Made by a program: the position numbers and the translations under genes
The notes under the pieces: model-generated
Told to the model about the DNA's origin: nothing
Database searches by the model: none
What the model saw: only the letters and a program-made list of their open reading frames with translations
In this document: positions 15,196 to 23,982 of the stretch, one piece after another
How the letters are laid out: each line of letters starts with the position of its first letter
How positions within the stretch are numbered: the first letter of the stretch is position 1
NCBI GenBank assembly: GCA_021205565.1
Contig: JAJPXG010000027.1
Span: 1-38,048, forward strand
Direction: 5' to 3'
Origin: Lachnospiraceae bacterium
Lineage (GTDB): Bacteria > Bacillota > Clostridia > Lachnospirales > Lachnospiraceae
Length of the DNA stretch: 38,048 nt

Positions 15196-17517
15196 CTATA
15201 ATTTCTCCAATAATTCATCAACATCCGACACATTACGAAGCTTATAATTATATTTTTTATTCGATTCCAACAATCCATCTTCGGTTAAACTATCCAAGCC
15301 GCGGACGATTTTAAACCTTTCATCAGCTGGTATATCGGTAGCATTGTGAAGTTCATTTATATTCCACTCTTTTTGTTCATTCTGTTTCATGATAGAAAGC
15401 AGTTGTTTGACTATGGATTTCCTCTTCTCTATTTCAAATTGGAAAAAATCCGCAATTTTCGGGTACTTCGCAGCAAATTCTTTTTTATTTTTTTCTTCAT
15501 CCTCTTGAACGAACGGCGCATATTTTGACTGAAGTTCTTCTTCCAATGTCCGCAAGGCTTTGCTGTTTTGCTCCTTAATTCCCTGAACTTCTTTCAGTTT
15601 AGCCCTCTTTTCTGACAGATCAGTATTCAGCCTATCTATGAGAGATTTGTCTTTAAAAAGCAATTTTTTATTTTGCTTCTCTAGTTCCGTCTCGATCTCT
15701 GATATTTCCGCCTGTATTTTCTCAATACCGGCTTCCGTTTGTTTCTTCTCAGCTTTTGCCCGTTTGAGGGAATCCTTTACACGTTCGTACTCTCTTCGTG
15801 CTTCCTTTTCCTGCTTCTTCTTTTCTTCCTCCTGACGCTGCTGTTCTTCCTGCCGTTTCTTTTCTTTTGTTCTTATTCGTTCAGCAGTTTCGGGCAGCAT
15901 GTAGTATATATTACCCATACATTCAAGTTCTCCAGAGGTGACAAACCTTCTAAGATAACCCGATATTCTCTGTGCGGACATGCCACTTAACTCCCGATTC
16001 TCTTTTTGCATTTCTGCTATAGTTTTTTTCTTATCTCCGGTAATAATAGAAAATATAATCTCTTTTACGTGATTTTCCTCTTTTTCTCGGTTGATCCTGT
16101 GTTCTTCCAATTTACTTCTTAACTGTTCTTTCTTCTTTATCCCAGAATCACTGTTGGTTTGTGATTCGATCTCTTTTAAATATAATTCCGGAAATTTCTC
16201 ACCACTATATTCGAGAACTTCCCTATAATATTCTTTGCCAGCAAAATATACGAATTCTTCCCGTCGCCTGAAATTAGAACTGTCATTTGTAAGCTGTTCT
16301 GTCATAAATTCAGCAAATTCCGAAGTATTAACTAACTGCATTTTGCTCATTTGCTCAACATTCGGCACTTTGGGGAAATCCAATCCTAAGAAGCTCTCCT
16401 TATAATCCTCGAAAACCTCTTCTGTCATATTATTAAGCAATGATTCCGGAGCATCCGTCATATCAAATGTAATTCGTGTCCAATATACAAGTTTAAAAGA
16501 GCCTTCCAGTAACATTTTGTTATTTTCGATATCAGAAGCAAGTGCATCATCTTCGGAATAAAGTATTTCACTCAATCTATCCAGAACATCTTTTACATTG
16601 CTGGGGCAAATATTGCATTCATCGGAATAATACAGAAAACAGCCATCTTGTAATGCCTTTTTTTGCTGCTCGGAAAATGTAAAACTCTCCACATGATCAA
16701 CTATCATTTCCGCTAATGGCTGATTTTCAATAAGGACACCGCAAGATTCTCCAGTTTCCTCTGCATAATCATTAACCTGCATATAATGACCGGACAAGTC
16801 AATCCTATCGCTGTGCAGTTGCTTTTTTTTGTCATTCTTTAAGGCATTTTCCACATTACCCTGCGCCTTAACCTTGTCTTTAGCAATAACTGTGGATGTA
16901 GCATCAACATCATCAACAGAATAAACCTCTCCGGCTTTCATATACTTATCTGCAAAGATTTTCTTGCCGTAAGGTGGAAATTCATCAGCGTAAAGTTTAT
17001 CATGTGTAACGCAGTATTCACAGTCACCGTCAAACTCGTCCTTACTGCATAATTTACTAAGATCATCACACAAGATGGTCTTCGTAGCGCAGAATGCTTC
17101 ATAATTTTCGAAATACATACTCCCAAAGAAAATATAATTTTCTGATTCCTGAATTGTAAGGTTTCCATCATTCAACTCAATTCTAAACCTACAATTCTCT
17201 CCAGAAGAAGTATATTCAGCAGTACCTTCAATCACAAATTGAAGGCTCTCTTTTTTAAATAAGTGTGCAAATCCCTCCTTTGGTTCAGTACTCTCAATAG
17301 CTTGTAACAGATAGTTCTGTAAAATTCCGGCGAATTCAAGAACGTCTTCGATTAACGCTTCCACTGTTTCAAATACAATTTTATGTTCAGCATCATCATA
17401 CTCCTCCACCGGCCAATGATCTGGTTTATCATAAATATTTTTGCCGGTGATTTTCAAAAACGAATAATATAAAACCTCTTTTGTTGTCAACTCAAATGAT
17501 ACTAATTTTCTGCTCAT
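15196..17517 (-). CDS. Large winged-helix / coiled-coil protein of unknown function
   Basis: 773 residues, acidic overall, no signal peptide or membrane segment. Three parts are visible. The N-terminal 430 residues are of unknown fold, with several Cys (CDDLSKLC, CEYC, CNIC) that could bind metal. A winged-helix-like segment at about 490-545 (AEMQKENRELSGMSAQRISG then LRRFVTSGELECMGNIYYML) precedes a highly charged coiled coil at about 550-690, and a second winged-helix-like segment closes the protein (WNINELHNATDIPADERFKI, then LDSLTEDGLLESNKKYNYKL). The build suggests a DNA-binding or bridging protein. GGAGGAG ahead of the ATG at 17517 is strong. It lies 82 bp after the LRR gene. I do not recognise a family. 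Confidence 0.75.
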   Translation of the reverse strand: MSRKLVSFELTTKEVLYYSFLKITGKNIYDKPDHWPVEEYDDAEHKIVFETVEALIEDVLEFAGILQNYLLQAIESTEPKEGFAHLFKKESLQFVIEGTAEYTSSGENCRFRIELNDGNLTIQESENYIFFGSMYFENYEAFCATKTILCDDLSKLCSKDEFDGDCEYCVTHDKLYADEFPPYGKKIFADKYMKAGEVYSVDDVDATSTVIAKDKVKAQGNVENALKNDKKKQLHSDRIDLSGHYMQVNDYAEETGESCGVLIENQPLAEMIVDHVESFTFSEQQKKALQDGCFLYYSDECNICPSNVKDVLDRLSEILYSEDDALASDIENNKMLLEGSFKLVYWTRITFDMTDAPESLLNNMTEEVFEDYKESFLGLDFPKVPNVEQMSKMQLVNTSEFAEFMTEQLTNDSSNFRRREEFVYFAGKEYYREVLEYSGEKFPELYLKEIESQTNSDSGIKKKEQLRSKLEEHRINREKEENHVKEIIFSIITGDKKKTIAEMQKENRELSGMSAQRISGYLRRFVTSGELECMGNIYYMLPETAERIRTKEKKRQEEQQRQEEEKKKQEKEARREYERVKDSLKRAKAEKKQTEAGIEKIQAEISEIETELEKQNKKLLFKDKSLIDRLNTDLSEKRAKLKEVQGIKEQNSKALRTLEEELQSKYAPFVQEDEEKNKKEFAAKYPKIADFFQFEIEKRKSIVKQLLSIMKQNEQKEWNINELHNATDIPADERFKIVRGLDSLTEDGLLESNKKYNYKLRNVSDVDELLEKL

Positions 17518-17599
17518 AATAATCTCCTCCAGATTCGTCGCTGATAGTGGTTAAATTCAAAACCAGCTTTCGGGTCACAGTACAATATGACCCTGCTCA

Positions 17600-19129
17600 T
17601 CATACATTTTTACCATCAATAAACTCATGCGGGTTATTGGACATATTGGCATATGGAAATTCCAATTTTTCACACCCTTCAAAAGCGGCTTCATTTATAG
17701 ATGTTTTATTCGATCTAATAACAACTCTGCTTAAATTTTTACATCCGTAAAATGCATATTTATCAATTATTTCAACACTTTCTGGAATTATAATCTCCTT
17801 AATATAGTTGTTATCATGAAACGCATATGGTTTTATAAAGCGGATTGTGTTCGGCAATTCAAGCCTTTCTACACCATACAGTGATCTCAAGCGTCCAAAA
17901 GCATAACTTTCGACAACCTCAATTCCGTCCGGAATGAAATAATCTCCATATATTGTTTTCCCGCTCAGGAGAAGCACTCTTCCTATCGAAGATGATCGGA
18001 CAAACTTTTTCCCAACATCTAACCATGGACAATCCAACGCACATCTATCACCATGCTCAACATCAATAACATTTTCTCCGCCGCTGATTCTCACCAGTTG
18101 AGAGCATTCCCTGAAAGAAGCATTTATGTGTCTTAGTGTCCTTGGAAAAGTGATAGACTGCAAATTCTCCATTGTTCCAATCGCATGAAGTCCTATCGTC
18201 TCAATTCCCTCCGGAACAACGTAACTCTCCAATACACTATTAGCCATGTATATCAGTTCCGTCATGTCTCCGTTAAATAGAGCCGTTCCGTCTGTTTTGA
18301 AAAAATTGTTTGCGCTATCCACTACAAAATTATTTATAATAGGATAAGTTTCATACGCACTTTCATCTCCGAGGATCTGTATCTCCTCCAAAGTGTCCGG
18401 TATGTATAGTGTCTCGATATTTTTCATACCCTCGATACATATTCCAATGACGAACTTTCCATCAATTTCTCTCGGAATGTGTATGTCACTGCCTCTTGGA
18501 AATATGGCTCTGATATAGCATCCGCCATCTACATCTTCACAATAAAACTCCTTATTGCTATATGTTTCATAAAACCATGGAGTACTCTCAAATGCACCTA
18601 ATCCATATTTTCCAAAACCTATTCTGGAATTGATAACCACTTCCTGTAAATCTTTACAGCCCCAAAATGAAGGTGGAACAAAATACCTCACGCTATCCGG
18701 AACAATAAGACGTTTCAAACTCATCTGAGCAACCTTGCCAAAATTCTCCACATATTCAACCCCATCTGGGATTTTATACTCACTGATCTCTGTATTATTG
18801 AAATATATAAGCTTTTTCCTTTTCTGATCAAATAAAGCCGCTCCATCTGAAGTAAACGCTTTATTTTTGCAATCAATCTCAAAAGCCTGATAGCAGATAC
18901 CCTTTCCGACATCATATAAGCCAAAATTGATATGTTCTACCGTCTTTGGTAATACAAGCTTGTTAATGTATTGTAATCCATCGTAATTCCAATAACTGAG
19001 ACCAGTGACCACCTGTCCATCAATCATTTCTGGAATCACTAATTCCGAAAGTTCAGTAGACGAATCAGAAATAGAGTTGATGGAAATTTCCTTCCCCCAA
19101 TCTTCGCAAAAGCCAAATTGATTATTCAT
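17600..19129 (-). CDS. Cytoplasmic leucine-rich-repeat protein (BspA/LRR_5 type), longer copy
   Basis: 509 residues made mostly of LRR_5 repeats of about 23 residues: IPDGVEYVENFGKVAQM, IPDTLEEIQILG, FPRTLRHINASFRECSQL, LPNTIRFIKPYAFHDNNYIK, IPESVEIIDKYAFYGCKNL and others. BspA-like LRR proteins are usually secreted adhesins, but this one has no signal peptide and no anchor, so it should act inside the cell. DGTALFNGDMTELIY and DGAALFDQKRKKLIYF are insertions of a type common in the family. GGAG 8 nt before the ATG at 19129 supports the start. It directly follows the shorter LRR gene, in the same direction. Its role may be binding or sensing; unknown. Confidence 0.85.
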   Translation of the reverse strand: MNNQFGFCEDWGKEISINSISDSSTELSELVIPEMIDGQVVTGLSYWNYDGLQYINKLVLPKTVEHINFGLYDVGKGICYQAFEIDCKNKAFTSDGAALFDQKRKKLIYFNNTEISEYKIPDGVEYVENFGKVAQMSLKRLIVPDSVRYFVPPSFWGCKDLQEVVINSRIGFGKYGLGAFESTPWFYETYSNKEFYCEDVDGGCYIRAIFPRGSDIHIPREIDGKFVIGICIEGMKNIETLYIPDTLEEIQILGDESAYETYPIINNFVVDSANNFFKTDGTALFNGDMTELIYMANSVLESYVVPEGIETIGLHAIGTMENLQSITFPRTLRHINASFRECSQLVRISGGENVIDVEHGDRCALDCPWLDVGKKFVRSSSIGRVLLLSGKTIYGDYFIPDGIEVVESYAFGRLRSLYGVERLELPNTIRFIKPYAFHDNNYIKEIIIPESVEIIDKYAFYGCKNLSRVVIRSNKTSINEAAFEGCEKLEFPYANMSNNPHEFIDGKNV

Positions 19130-19170
19130 TCCACCGTCTCCATTCTACTAATTTATCCCTCAGGCGATTA

Positions 19171-19977
19171 TTATCTACCCACCGGATGTAAAATCTGCTC
19201 AGCCTCAGATTCAGTAATAATATTTCTTTCAATCATAACATTAAGTACATCCTGATCCGCAGCTGCTGCCGGATATATCTTTTCCGGATTCTTTTTCAAC
19301 ATATCCATAGTCGGTTTCTCCCAAGATGCATCCATACGACAACCATCAGGAAGAGATAAAGATTTCAGATATCCAGCTACAAACTTTACTCTCCATGCAG
19401 GTTTTACCTTATCCGGCGTAATCCCTGTAGCAATGATTATTTCTATTTTGCTTTTTGCCCCAAGTATTTTCGGATCAAATTCAGAAATAGAAGAGGGTAA
19501 GAGCAGGCGCTTTAAGTTGAAACACTGATAAAAGCAATCCTTCCCTATTTCTGTCACTGAATCCGGAATACATATGTCAGTCAGACTATAACAATCAGAA
19601 AAGGCTGATTGTCCGATAAAAGTAACACCATTGGGTATTTCAATACAATTCAATTTTGAACAGCACGCAAATGTACTTTTCCCAATCTTTTTTAACTTAC
19701 ACGGCAGAGTAATGGAAGTCAGGGAACTGCACCCATAAAGAACATAATCATCCAACACTTCTATGCCGTTGGAAATGCGTACATCCTCCAAGTCCCAACA
19801 CTCAGAGAAAGCGTTCTTTCCGATTTCTTCGACAGTATCTGGCATCTCAATCCTTTTTAAGCCCTTAGATTCATAAAAGGCTTTAAATCCTATCTTTTTT
19901 ACTTCGTCTGGAATGATGACATTTTCTTCACCACCATCATATTTTTTCAGCACACCGTCTTTGATCACTAATGACAT
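19171..19977 (-). CDS. Cytoplasmic leucine-rich-repeat protein (BspA/LRR_5 type), shorter copy
   Basis: 268 residues. Residues 15-165 hold about six regular LRR_5 repeats (IPDEVKKIGFKAFYESKGLK, MPDTVEEIGKNAFSECWDLE, LPCKLKKIGKSTFACCSKLN, IPNGVTFIGQSAFSDCYSLT, IPDSVTEIGKDCFYQCFNLK). The C-terminal 100 residues are different, ending in helices (DQDVLNVMIERNIITESEAE). The N-terminal start MSLVIKDGVLKKYDGGEEN is typical of cytoplasmic LRR_5 proteins and is not a signal peptide. GGAGGG 8-9 nt before the ATG at 19977 is a good site. It pairs with the longer LRR gene 41 bp downstream. Confidence 0.87.
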   Translation of the reverse strand: MSLVIKDGVLKKYDGGEENVIIPDEVKKIGFKAFYESKGLKRIEMPDTVEEIGKNAFSECWDLEDVRISNGIEVLDDYVLYGCSSLTSITLPCKLKKIGKSTFACCSKLNCIEIPNGVTFIGQSAFSDCYSLTDICIPDSVTEIGKDCFYQCFNLKRLLLPSSISEFDPKILGAKSKIEIIIATGITPDKVKPAWRVKFVAGYLKSLSLPDGCRMDASWEKPTMDMLKKNPEKIYPAAAADQDVLNVMIERNIITESEAEQILHPVGR

Positions 19978-20063
19978 CTTAGAACCCTCCTTGGCACTAA
20001 TCTAATCTATCAATGCAAAATAATTCCTATTATGGGAAATCGCACTACACAATACAACTATTA

Positions 20064-20486
20064 TTATAAAACAAAACTACAAGGCGATTCATATTTGGGA
20101 TCAAATCTCCAATCGTCCAGTTCATCCTCATCCATTTCTGACAAATCAGCATAAGCATATTGCTCTGTAGCTTTCCCATCCTTAAGCATGAATAATAAAT
20201 GGGTTTCCTCTCCGCAATTATCCGGCTCTATGCAAAAATGAACCTCAACTGGACCGGAGACGCCTTCAGAAATCATGTGGTGAGCGAATGCCTTGAATGT
20301 ATCTCTGGCTTCATCATCATCAATATCTAATTCATCGTAAGAGATCTCAAATGTGTCCTCATCACATTCAGGTTCAAAAACTTTAATTTCATCATTCTCA
20401 TTGAAACGGTCACACCATTCCTCGGCAATCCGATAATCATCACTATTGCTCAATTTCAACTCCATCTGCGTCATAAAACATGCCAT
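20064..20486 (-). CDS. Small strongly acidic hypothetical protein
   Basis: 140 residues with a very acidic character: EPECDEDTFEISYDELDIDD and DLSEMDEDELDDWRFDP. No membrane segment, no recognised domain. Such charge is seen in anti-restriction or DNA-mimic proteins, but also in many unrelated small proteins, so the likeness is only suggestive. AAAGGAGG 9 nt upstream of the ATG at 20486 makes the coding call firm. It is located between the helicase (50 bp away) and the LRR pair (86 bp away), in line with the same transcription unit. Confidence 0.75.
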   Translation of the reverse strand: MACFMTQMELKLSNSDDYRIAEEWCDRFNENDEIKVFEPECDEDTFEISYDELDIDDDEARDTFKAFAHHMISEGVSGPVEVHFCIEPDNCGEETHLLFMLKDGKATEQYAYADLSEMDEDELDDWRFDPKYESPCSFVL

Positions 20487-20536
20487 AATTCTTTTCCTCC
20501 TTTAAAATGTTCAATACAAGAATATAGTGGTAGTAG

Positions 20537-22666
20537 TTAAATCAATCCGGATTTTTTTGCTTCTGCAATCACTGCTTCATCATTCAACTTTTTTACACGT
20601 TGCAATTCAGCCCCTGCCGCCCGCATTCCGGAATGCATTGCGGTTCCATAATAATCCATCAGTTTCTTTCGGGCATTCTGCGCCATCTTCCGACGCTGCT
20701 GTTCTTCGGAATAATCATGCCGATCCTGATTAAAATCGCCATTAAACATATTTGATCTACTCCTTTCCTGGCGACCCGCCTTGTTTTTATCAAACACTAA
20801 ATCTTCCGGATCAATCTTTAGAAATTTAGAATTTGCCGCCTCCTTAACAAAAGTCGATATCTGTTTCTTGGACAGATTGTAATACAAGAACAAATTCCGC
20901 TTCGCCCTGGTCACAGCAACATAAAATAATTTCCGTTCATCTTCCAAATCTCCGGAATATTTATCTTTCTTTTCATCAAAAGGACTTCCTAATACATGCC
21001 AGTATTTCCTGCCGCCTATATTTGAAGCCGGAAACTCACCGGCTTCCATCTCCGGCAAAAATACCGTATCAAATTCCAATCCCTTCGATTTATGTACCGT
21101 CATTATATGAACCACGTTGCAGTCTTTCTGGCTATCATTAAAATTATGATATTTATATTCCTCAGACGCCCCATCCTCAAGAAACTTGATTACTCCGTCG
21201 AGCCGTGCCGAAAGTTGCCAATCTCCATAGATTTCGTCATAATCATTCAAAATCACCGTAATCCTTGCAAGGTTCTCTGTTATTTCTTCCGATCCGTTTT
21301 CATCTATATCTAACAGTCCTACCTTCATCAAAAACTCGCTGAGTATTCCACTTAAAGGAAGGGTGTTAGCATCGCCTCCATTTCTTGCTGCCATCCGCAA
21401 GTATTTAAATCCCTGGCTAATTGCTACTGGTTCACAGTCATCTTTCCAACAATCGTATAACTCAGCCTTATTTATATTAAGCAGAATCCTCATAGTTGCA
21501 ACAAATTTACTGAAACATCCACCCGTAAAAAATTCCTCTGTGCTGTTTGTTTCATAAGGAATATGATGCTGATCCAGAGAATTACAAATTGGTATTGCAT
21601 ACTTACTTTTTCTAATGAGAATAGCAATTTCCGCAAAATCTGTACCCTTGCTGTGAAGCCTCTCAATCTCTGTTGCTATGGCATCGTACTCATCTATCTC
21701 TGAATCAAAACGCTTTGCCTGAATCTCAGATATTTTAACATCGTCTGTTGCAGGCACCATCCGTTTGGCAATACGTCTTTCATTATTCTGTATCACAGTA
21801 TCCGCCACGTTCACAATGCCAGATGTACACCGAAAATTCTGCTCCAATCGCACTTGTGTAACGTTTGGGTAACGTTGCGGAAATAGAATCATATTTTCTG
21901 CATTGCTTCCTCTAAACTGATAAATAGTCTGATCATCGTCACCAACAACACAGATATTTGCTCCAGCCTTCGCAAAGCAAGAGATCAGTTTTTCCTGCAA
22001 ATCATCAATGTCCTGATATTCATCAACGACCAAATATCGTACAGAAGATAGATAATCTCGTACAGCCGGTGAGTTTTTAATCTGCTGTACGGTTTCAAAT
22101 ATCAACTGAGAAAAATCAAGATACTTATGTTGAAACAGACATGACCGATAGTTCTCAAACGCCTTAATGTGATTTTCTGCCCATGTGTCCTTGTTATCGT
22201 AATCATCCACCATCTTTTCAATGCATTCAACAAACAATTTTACATTATTCCGGCCTGGCGTCAGATCCAAATCAGTCATACCACAGTAATCTGCATATCG
22301 AGAAATAAACAGGTGGTTCTTAACCGTGTCAAGAATCTTAAATCCTTCAAAATCAGGGCAGTATTTCATCAGCAGTTGATAACAAAAACCATGTATCGTT
22401 CCAAGGAACATGTTATTTACAGATTTAATATCCGAATAACCATTCTCTTCCAACGCCTTTAACACTCTGGAGCGCATGGAATCAGCAGCCTTTTCCGTAA
22501 AGGTAAAGGCTATTATATTTTCCGGTCTGACATCTGGATGCGATTCCAATATGTGTGCAATACGACGCGTAATGACTTCCGTCTTGCCTGAACCGGCACA
22601 TGCAATGATTTGTAAATGGTTTTCAATTTCGTCTACTGCACTCTGCTGCTGAGCGGTCAGATTCAT
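20537..22666 (-). CDS. UvrD/PcrA-like superfamily 1 DNA helicase
   Basis: 709 residues, a full-length SF1A helicase. Walker A is ACAGSGKT at residues 22-29, motif Ia is FTFTEKAADSMRSRV, motif II is LVVDEYQDIDDLQ, motif III is VVGDDDQTIYQFRGS, motif IV is LEQNFRCT, motif V is MTVHKSKGLEFDTVFLPEME, and motif VI is FYVAVTRAKRNLFL. The C-terminal 110 residues are basic and unrecognised. It unwinds DNA 3'-5' using ATP. The ATG at 22666 overlaps the stop of the DnaQ-fold gene (ATGA), so the two products are made together and probably interact. UvrD-like helicases are partners in several phage defence systems (for example GajB of Gabija), but no GajA is present here. Confidence 0.95.
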   Translation of the reverse strand: MNLTAQQQSAVDEIENHLQIIACAGSGKTEVITRRIAHILESHPDVRPENIIAFTFTEKAADSMRSRVLKALEENGYSDIKSVNNMFLGTIHGFCYQLLMKYCPDFEGFKILDTVKNHLFISRYADYCGMTDLDLTPGRNNVKLFVECIEKMVDDYDNKDTWAENHIKAFENYRSCLFQHKYLDFSQLIFETVQQIKNSPAVRDYLSSVRYLVVDEYQDIDDLQEKLISCFAKAGANICVVGDDDQTIYQFRGSNAENMILFPQRYPNVTQVRLEQNFRCTSGIVNVADTVIQNNERRIAKRMVPATDDVKISEIQAKRFDSEIDEYDAIATEIERLHSKGTDFAEIAILIRKSKYAIPICNSLDQHHIPYETNSTEEFFTGGCFSKFVATMRILLNINKAELYDCWKDDCEPVAISQGFKYLRMAARNGGDANTLPLSGILSEFLMKVGLLDIDENGSEEITENLARITVILNDYDEIYGDWQLSARLDGVIKFLEDGASEEYKYHNFNDSQKDCNVVHIMTVHKSKGLEFDTVFLPEMEAGEFPASNIGGRKYWHVLGSPFDEKKDKYSGDLEDERKLFYVAVTRAKRNLFLYYNLSKKQISTFVKEAANSKFLKIDPEDLVFDKNKAGRQERSRSNMFNGDFNQDRHDYSEEQQRRKMAQNARKKLMDYYGTAMHSGMRAAGAELQRVKKLNDEAVIAEAKKSGLI

Positions 22667-23955
22667 AGCAATTCGACCTCCTTCAGTTTTTTCAGAATTA
22701 AGACATTGACGTTTGCCTTCTCCAAAGCATCTTTTCCCTCTTTTAATCCAAAATGCTCCAACAAATATTCTCTGGTATTATTCTGCATATCAAATTCTTC
22801 GGAAACATCCGCTGCAAAATCAAGCAGATCGAAAAACTGATTTTGAATTTTCTTCATCTGTGCATATCGGGCTGCCCTAGAAATAAGTTTCGCCTGATTT
22901 CCAAGCGCATCTGTTGAAACCAGAATATCAGTACCGACAAACGAAAAAAACTTTTCCATCACATCAACTACTCTATCGGCTTTATCCAAGACTTCCACAT
23001 CAATACCAGCATCTTTTGCAGATCCTTTTATACTGGCTGTGCCATCCCAAGGGCGAATATAACTTTGGAAGGAATCTATAATCTCACCGCGTTCCACTTT
23101 TGCAGCAGCTATTTGATAAATTCCTTTTGTCGCAGTAACTCCAAAAGCCTCTGAACACCAAAAAGTACAATACCGATCCGGCAAATCACCTAAGTATTCC
23201 CGAATAGGTTCAAAATCGCTCTCTTTAACTTTATTCTTCTTAGAGACGATTCTTTTTGATCCAGGAATTGGAATACCCTTTTTTTCGTATATCTCAGCAA
23301 CTTTCTGTCTACGTTCTTCTGTATTCGGCCAATATGGTTTTTTTGTCCGATAACGTTCGTTATCAAGTTTCAATTTATTTAAGCTCTGAATCTCAGCTTC
23401 TTTTGAATACATTAGGAATTTATCGTATCCATCATCTGCGCAGAGAGATAAAGCATGTCCTATAATCTGATCCGCCAAATTATATTCACCGGTTATAGCA
23501 AAAAATTGTGCTGCGCGATAGTACAATTCACAGTACAAATCAGGGATTTCAGATATCATCAGACACCATTTTTCCGGTTTAACGAAGTCATTACGCATAT
23601 AAAAGTCCAACAAATCGCAAAGAACTTGCTGCGTTTTCACTTCGACAATATCATGAGAATCAACGTAGCAGACAGCATTATCCTCAAAGCGCCCATCTCT
23701 CATTTGTTTGTAATATCTGCAAAAATAATAGTCCGATAAATCAGCATCCAAAAGAGCTATCATATCCGGAACAGCATCTCTTATCTGGGTTGGCTCTTCA
23801 AGACTTTCTACAAATCTTTTAATATATTCGTTCTGGCAATCCTCATTATTAAAGTGCATCATAGTTTCATAAACCGCAGCAAATTTATCATCTGAACGGC
23901 ACTCCGCGCATAGTAACTGCTCACTCCTATTGCCACAACTTAAACATTCTATCAT
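22663..23955 (-). CDS. Zinc-ribbon protein with degenerate DnaQ-like exonuclease fold
   Basis: 430 residues. A zinc ribbon opens the protein (C4-x2-C7, C16-x2-C19). A helical middle (25-250) has tetratricopeptide-like features. The end (about 261-425) reads as a DnaQ-type 3'-5' exonuclease fold: YQIAAAKVERGEIIDSFQSY is the typical second and third strand, then RPW, then VMEKFFSFVGTDILVSTDAL, and DALEKANVNVLILKKL at the end. All four catalytic positions look lost: the D-x-E site is C267-S-E269, the second Asp is replaced in VSTDALG, and the final H and D are replaced by Lys at about 408 and 413. So I call it a probable non-catalytic binding module. AAAGGAG upstream supports the start at 23955. 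Confidence 0.78.
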   Translation of the reverse strand: MIECLSCGNRSEQLLCAECRSDDKFAAVYETMMHFNNEDCQNEYIKRFVESLEEPTQIRDAVPDMIALLDADLSDYYFCRYYKQMRDGRFEDNAVCYVDSHDIVEVKTQQVLCDLLDFYMRNDFVKPEKWCLMISEIPDLYCELYYRAAQFFAITGEYNLADQIIGHALSLCADDGYDKFLMYSKEAEIQSLNKLKLDNERYRTKKPYWPNTEERRQKVAEIYEKKGIPIPGSKRIVSKKNKVKESDFEPIREYLGDLPDRYCTFWCSEAFGVTATKGIYQIAAAKVERGEIIDSFQSYIRPWDGTASIKGSAKDAGIDVEVLDKADRVVDVMEKFFSFVGTDILVSTDALGNQAKLISRAARYAQMKKIQNQFFDLLDFAADVSEEFDMQNNTREYLLEHFGLKEGKDALEKANVNVLILKKLKEVELL

Positions 23956-23982
23956 AAAACCGTTCTCCTTTGCGAAAGTATA

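Noticed and set aside
20064..20486. The acidic 140-residue protein as a DNA-mimic anti-restriction protein.
   Set aside because: Acidity alone is weak evidence and no ArdA, Ocr or similar motif is present.
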